A DNA stretch of 13,309 nt from an uncultured Collinsella sp. (lineage in GTDB: Bacteria; Actinomycetota; Coriobacteriia; Coriobacteriales; Coriobacteriaceae). The position numbers were made by a program, and so were the translations under genes. The stretch lies in assembly GCA_959602875.1 (NCBI GenBank), contig CAUGVQ010000054.1:1-13309 (forward strand). The letters run 5' to 3'. Below are positions 12,389 to 13,309 of the stretch, in pieces. How positions within the stretch are numbered: the stretch's first letter is position 1; each line of letters starts with the position of its first letter. The notes under the pieces were generated by a model, which worked only from the letters and a program-made list of their open reading frames with translations, did no database searches and was not told the origin of the DNA.

Positions 12389-13237
12389 TTACTCTTGAGA
12401 CGCCTCGGGCTCTGCCCCTTCGGCATCGCCCTCGTGAGCGTCCTCGGGCTCCGGCGCCGGTCGTTTGGCGCCACCATAGGTCACCGTAACCATCGCTGAG
12501 CGAAGGATGCGGTCCGCCATGCGGTAGCCCTTTTGGTACACGTCGCGCACCGTCTCGTCGTAGACGCTCGGGTCCTCAACGCGGCCAACGGCCTGGTGCT
12601 CGAGCGGGTCGAACGGCTCGCCTGCCGGGTCGATGGCCTCAACGCCCTCATGCGCGAGCACGTCGACCATCTTGGTGTGAATCGCGTCCACGCCGTCGAC
12701 GAACTTCTTGAGGTCGTCCGCCATCTCCTGCGAGCGCGCATGGTCGATGGCGCGCTCCATGTCGTCGATCACCGGAAGAAGCGCGGTCACGAGTTTCTCG
12801 CAGGCGCGCTCGCGCTCGGCGATGCGCTCGGCGGCCGTGCGGCGACGGAAGTTCTCCCAGTCGGCCTGCAGGCGCGTCGCGCGGTCCTGAGCCTCGCGCA
12901 CGCGGGCGTCTGCCCCCTCACGCACCTCCTCGGCCTCGGCCAGCTGACGGCGCAGCTCAACCAGCTCGTTTTGAGCCTGCTCGTACTTGACCTTGAAGTC
13001 GTTCTCCGCCGCCTCTTCACCGGCGCGAATCGCGGCCTCGATCATCTCGTCCTCGGTCATCTCGGCGGCAGCGCTCTCGCCACCCTCGCCCTCGACGGGC
13101 GTCTCGGCCGCAGCGTCGGCAACCTCGTCGACACGGGCCTCGTCGGCGTCCTCTACGGGTATCTTCACGTCCTTCTCCTCAGAGTCAGCGGAGGCGGCGG
13201 ATACGTCCGCCTCCGTGCGAGCATCGCGCGCAGCCAT
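12389..13237 (-). CDS. grpE: GrpE nucleotide exchange factor for DnaK
   Basis: A 282-residue dimeric co-chaperone that releases ADP from DnaK. Residues 1-75 are an acidic, low-complexity head; 76-150 a long coiled coil; 151-200 a helical part; and 205-255 the beta-wing with the GrpE signature FDPLEHQAV (209-217) ... VYQKGYRMADRILRSAMVTV (233-252). A further 25 acidic residues follow the wing. Typical bacterial GrpE proteins have about 180-230 residues; the surplus is in these two acidic ends. The ATG at 13235-13237 lies two bases after the dnaK stop codon (TAATCATG), so translation is probably coupled; the ribosome site is weak. Confidence 0.95.
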   Translation of the reverse strand: MAARDARTEADVSAASADSEEKDVKIPVEDADEARVDEVADAAAETPVEGEGGESAAAEMTEDEMIEAAIRAGEEAAENDFKVKYEQAQNELVELRRQLAEAEEVREGADARVREAQDRATRLQADWENFRRRTAAERIAERERACEKLVTALLPVIDDMERAIDHARSQEMADDLKKFVDGVDAIHTKMVDVLAHEGVEAIDPAGEPFDPLEHQAVGRVEDPSVYDETVRDVYQKGYRMADRILRSAMVTVTYGGAKRPAPEPEDAHEGDAEGAEPEASQE

Positions 13238-13239
13238 GA

Positions 13240-13309
13240 TTACTTCGCGTCCTCGTCGTCGCCGCCCCCGGGCCCGGCGTCGCCCACAACCTCCACCGCG
13301 CCCCCCCCC
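13240..13309 (-). CDS. dnaK: DnaK chaperone, last 22 codons only
   Basis: Only the C-terminal tail of this gene is inside the window: a Gly-rich stretch, VEVVGDAGP, and the acidic end GDDEDAK before TAA (13240-13242). The disordered, acidic tail and its place two bases before grpE identify it as dnaK, as in actinobacterial dnaK-grpE-dnaJ-hspR operons. The ATPase and peptide-binding domains are not visible. The last nine bases of the window are all C (GGG codons on this strand), a tract prone to sequencing error or assembly breaks. Confidence 0.75.
   Translation of the reverse strand, partial: GGGAVEVVGDAGPGGGDDEDAK

Noticed and set aside
12394..12399. CTTGAG resembling half of an HspR HAIR site
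   Set aside because: It lies in the last codons of grpE, lacks the partner ACTCAAG seven bases away, and is not upstream of a promoter.

Overview
The window looks like chromosomal DNA from a high-GC Gram-positive of the Coriobacteriia, most likely Collinsella or a close relative. The evidence is a dnaK-grpE-dnaJ-hspR heat-shock cluster of actinobacterial type, a fused hisZ-hisG gene, a Gx-transporter/ApbE pair and a fused two-ATPase ECF transporter. The genus is an inference from gene content and base composition. All genes are protein-coding; I found no rRNA, tRNA, CRISPR array or insertion sequence.

Layout. (1) 1-2202: a GH1 6-phospho-beta-glucosidase (minus strand, cut by the left edge) diverges from a GntR/UTRA regulator; the 176 bp between them carries a promoter and repeated short motifs, and this block is visibly AT-richer than the rest. 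(2) 2213-5038, minus strand: hisZG fusion, then an HPr phosphocarrier, then a YitT-type membrane protein. (3) 5039-5217: divergent control region with a 28-bp inverted repeat. (4) 5218-6814, plus strand: Gx-transporter-family membrane protein overlapping an ApbE lipoprotein (FAD:protein FMN transferase). (5) 6859-7818, minus strand: murB, separated from apbE by a 15-bp triplet repeat. (6) 7940-10664, plus strand: EcfA-EcfA' fusion overlapping ecfT, with no substrate-binding S component. (7) 10665-10888: a tandem 73-bp palindromic repeat between convergent genes. (8) 10889-13309, minus strand: dnaK (only its last 22 codons), grpE, an intrinsic-terminator-like hairpin, a zinc-finger-less dnaJ and hspR.

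How the genes fit together. The left block is a self-contained phospho-beta-glucoside unit with its own regulator; the sugar PTS transporter it would need is not in view. HPr is a general PTS phosphocarrier, and here the regulatory Ser46 is an aspartate. The Gx/ApbE pair and the ECF core could both serve extracytoplasmic flavin chemistry, but the ECF core is more simply read as a shared vitamin-uptake engine. The right end is a chaperone operon whose last gene encodes its predicted repressor.

Most worth a second look: the Asp46 HPr, the one-polypeptide HisZ-HisG enzyme, the 28-bp operator-like repeat in front of it, the tandem 73-bp hairpin repeat, and two starts that look leaderless.
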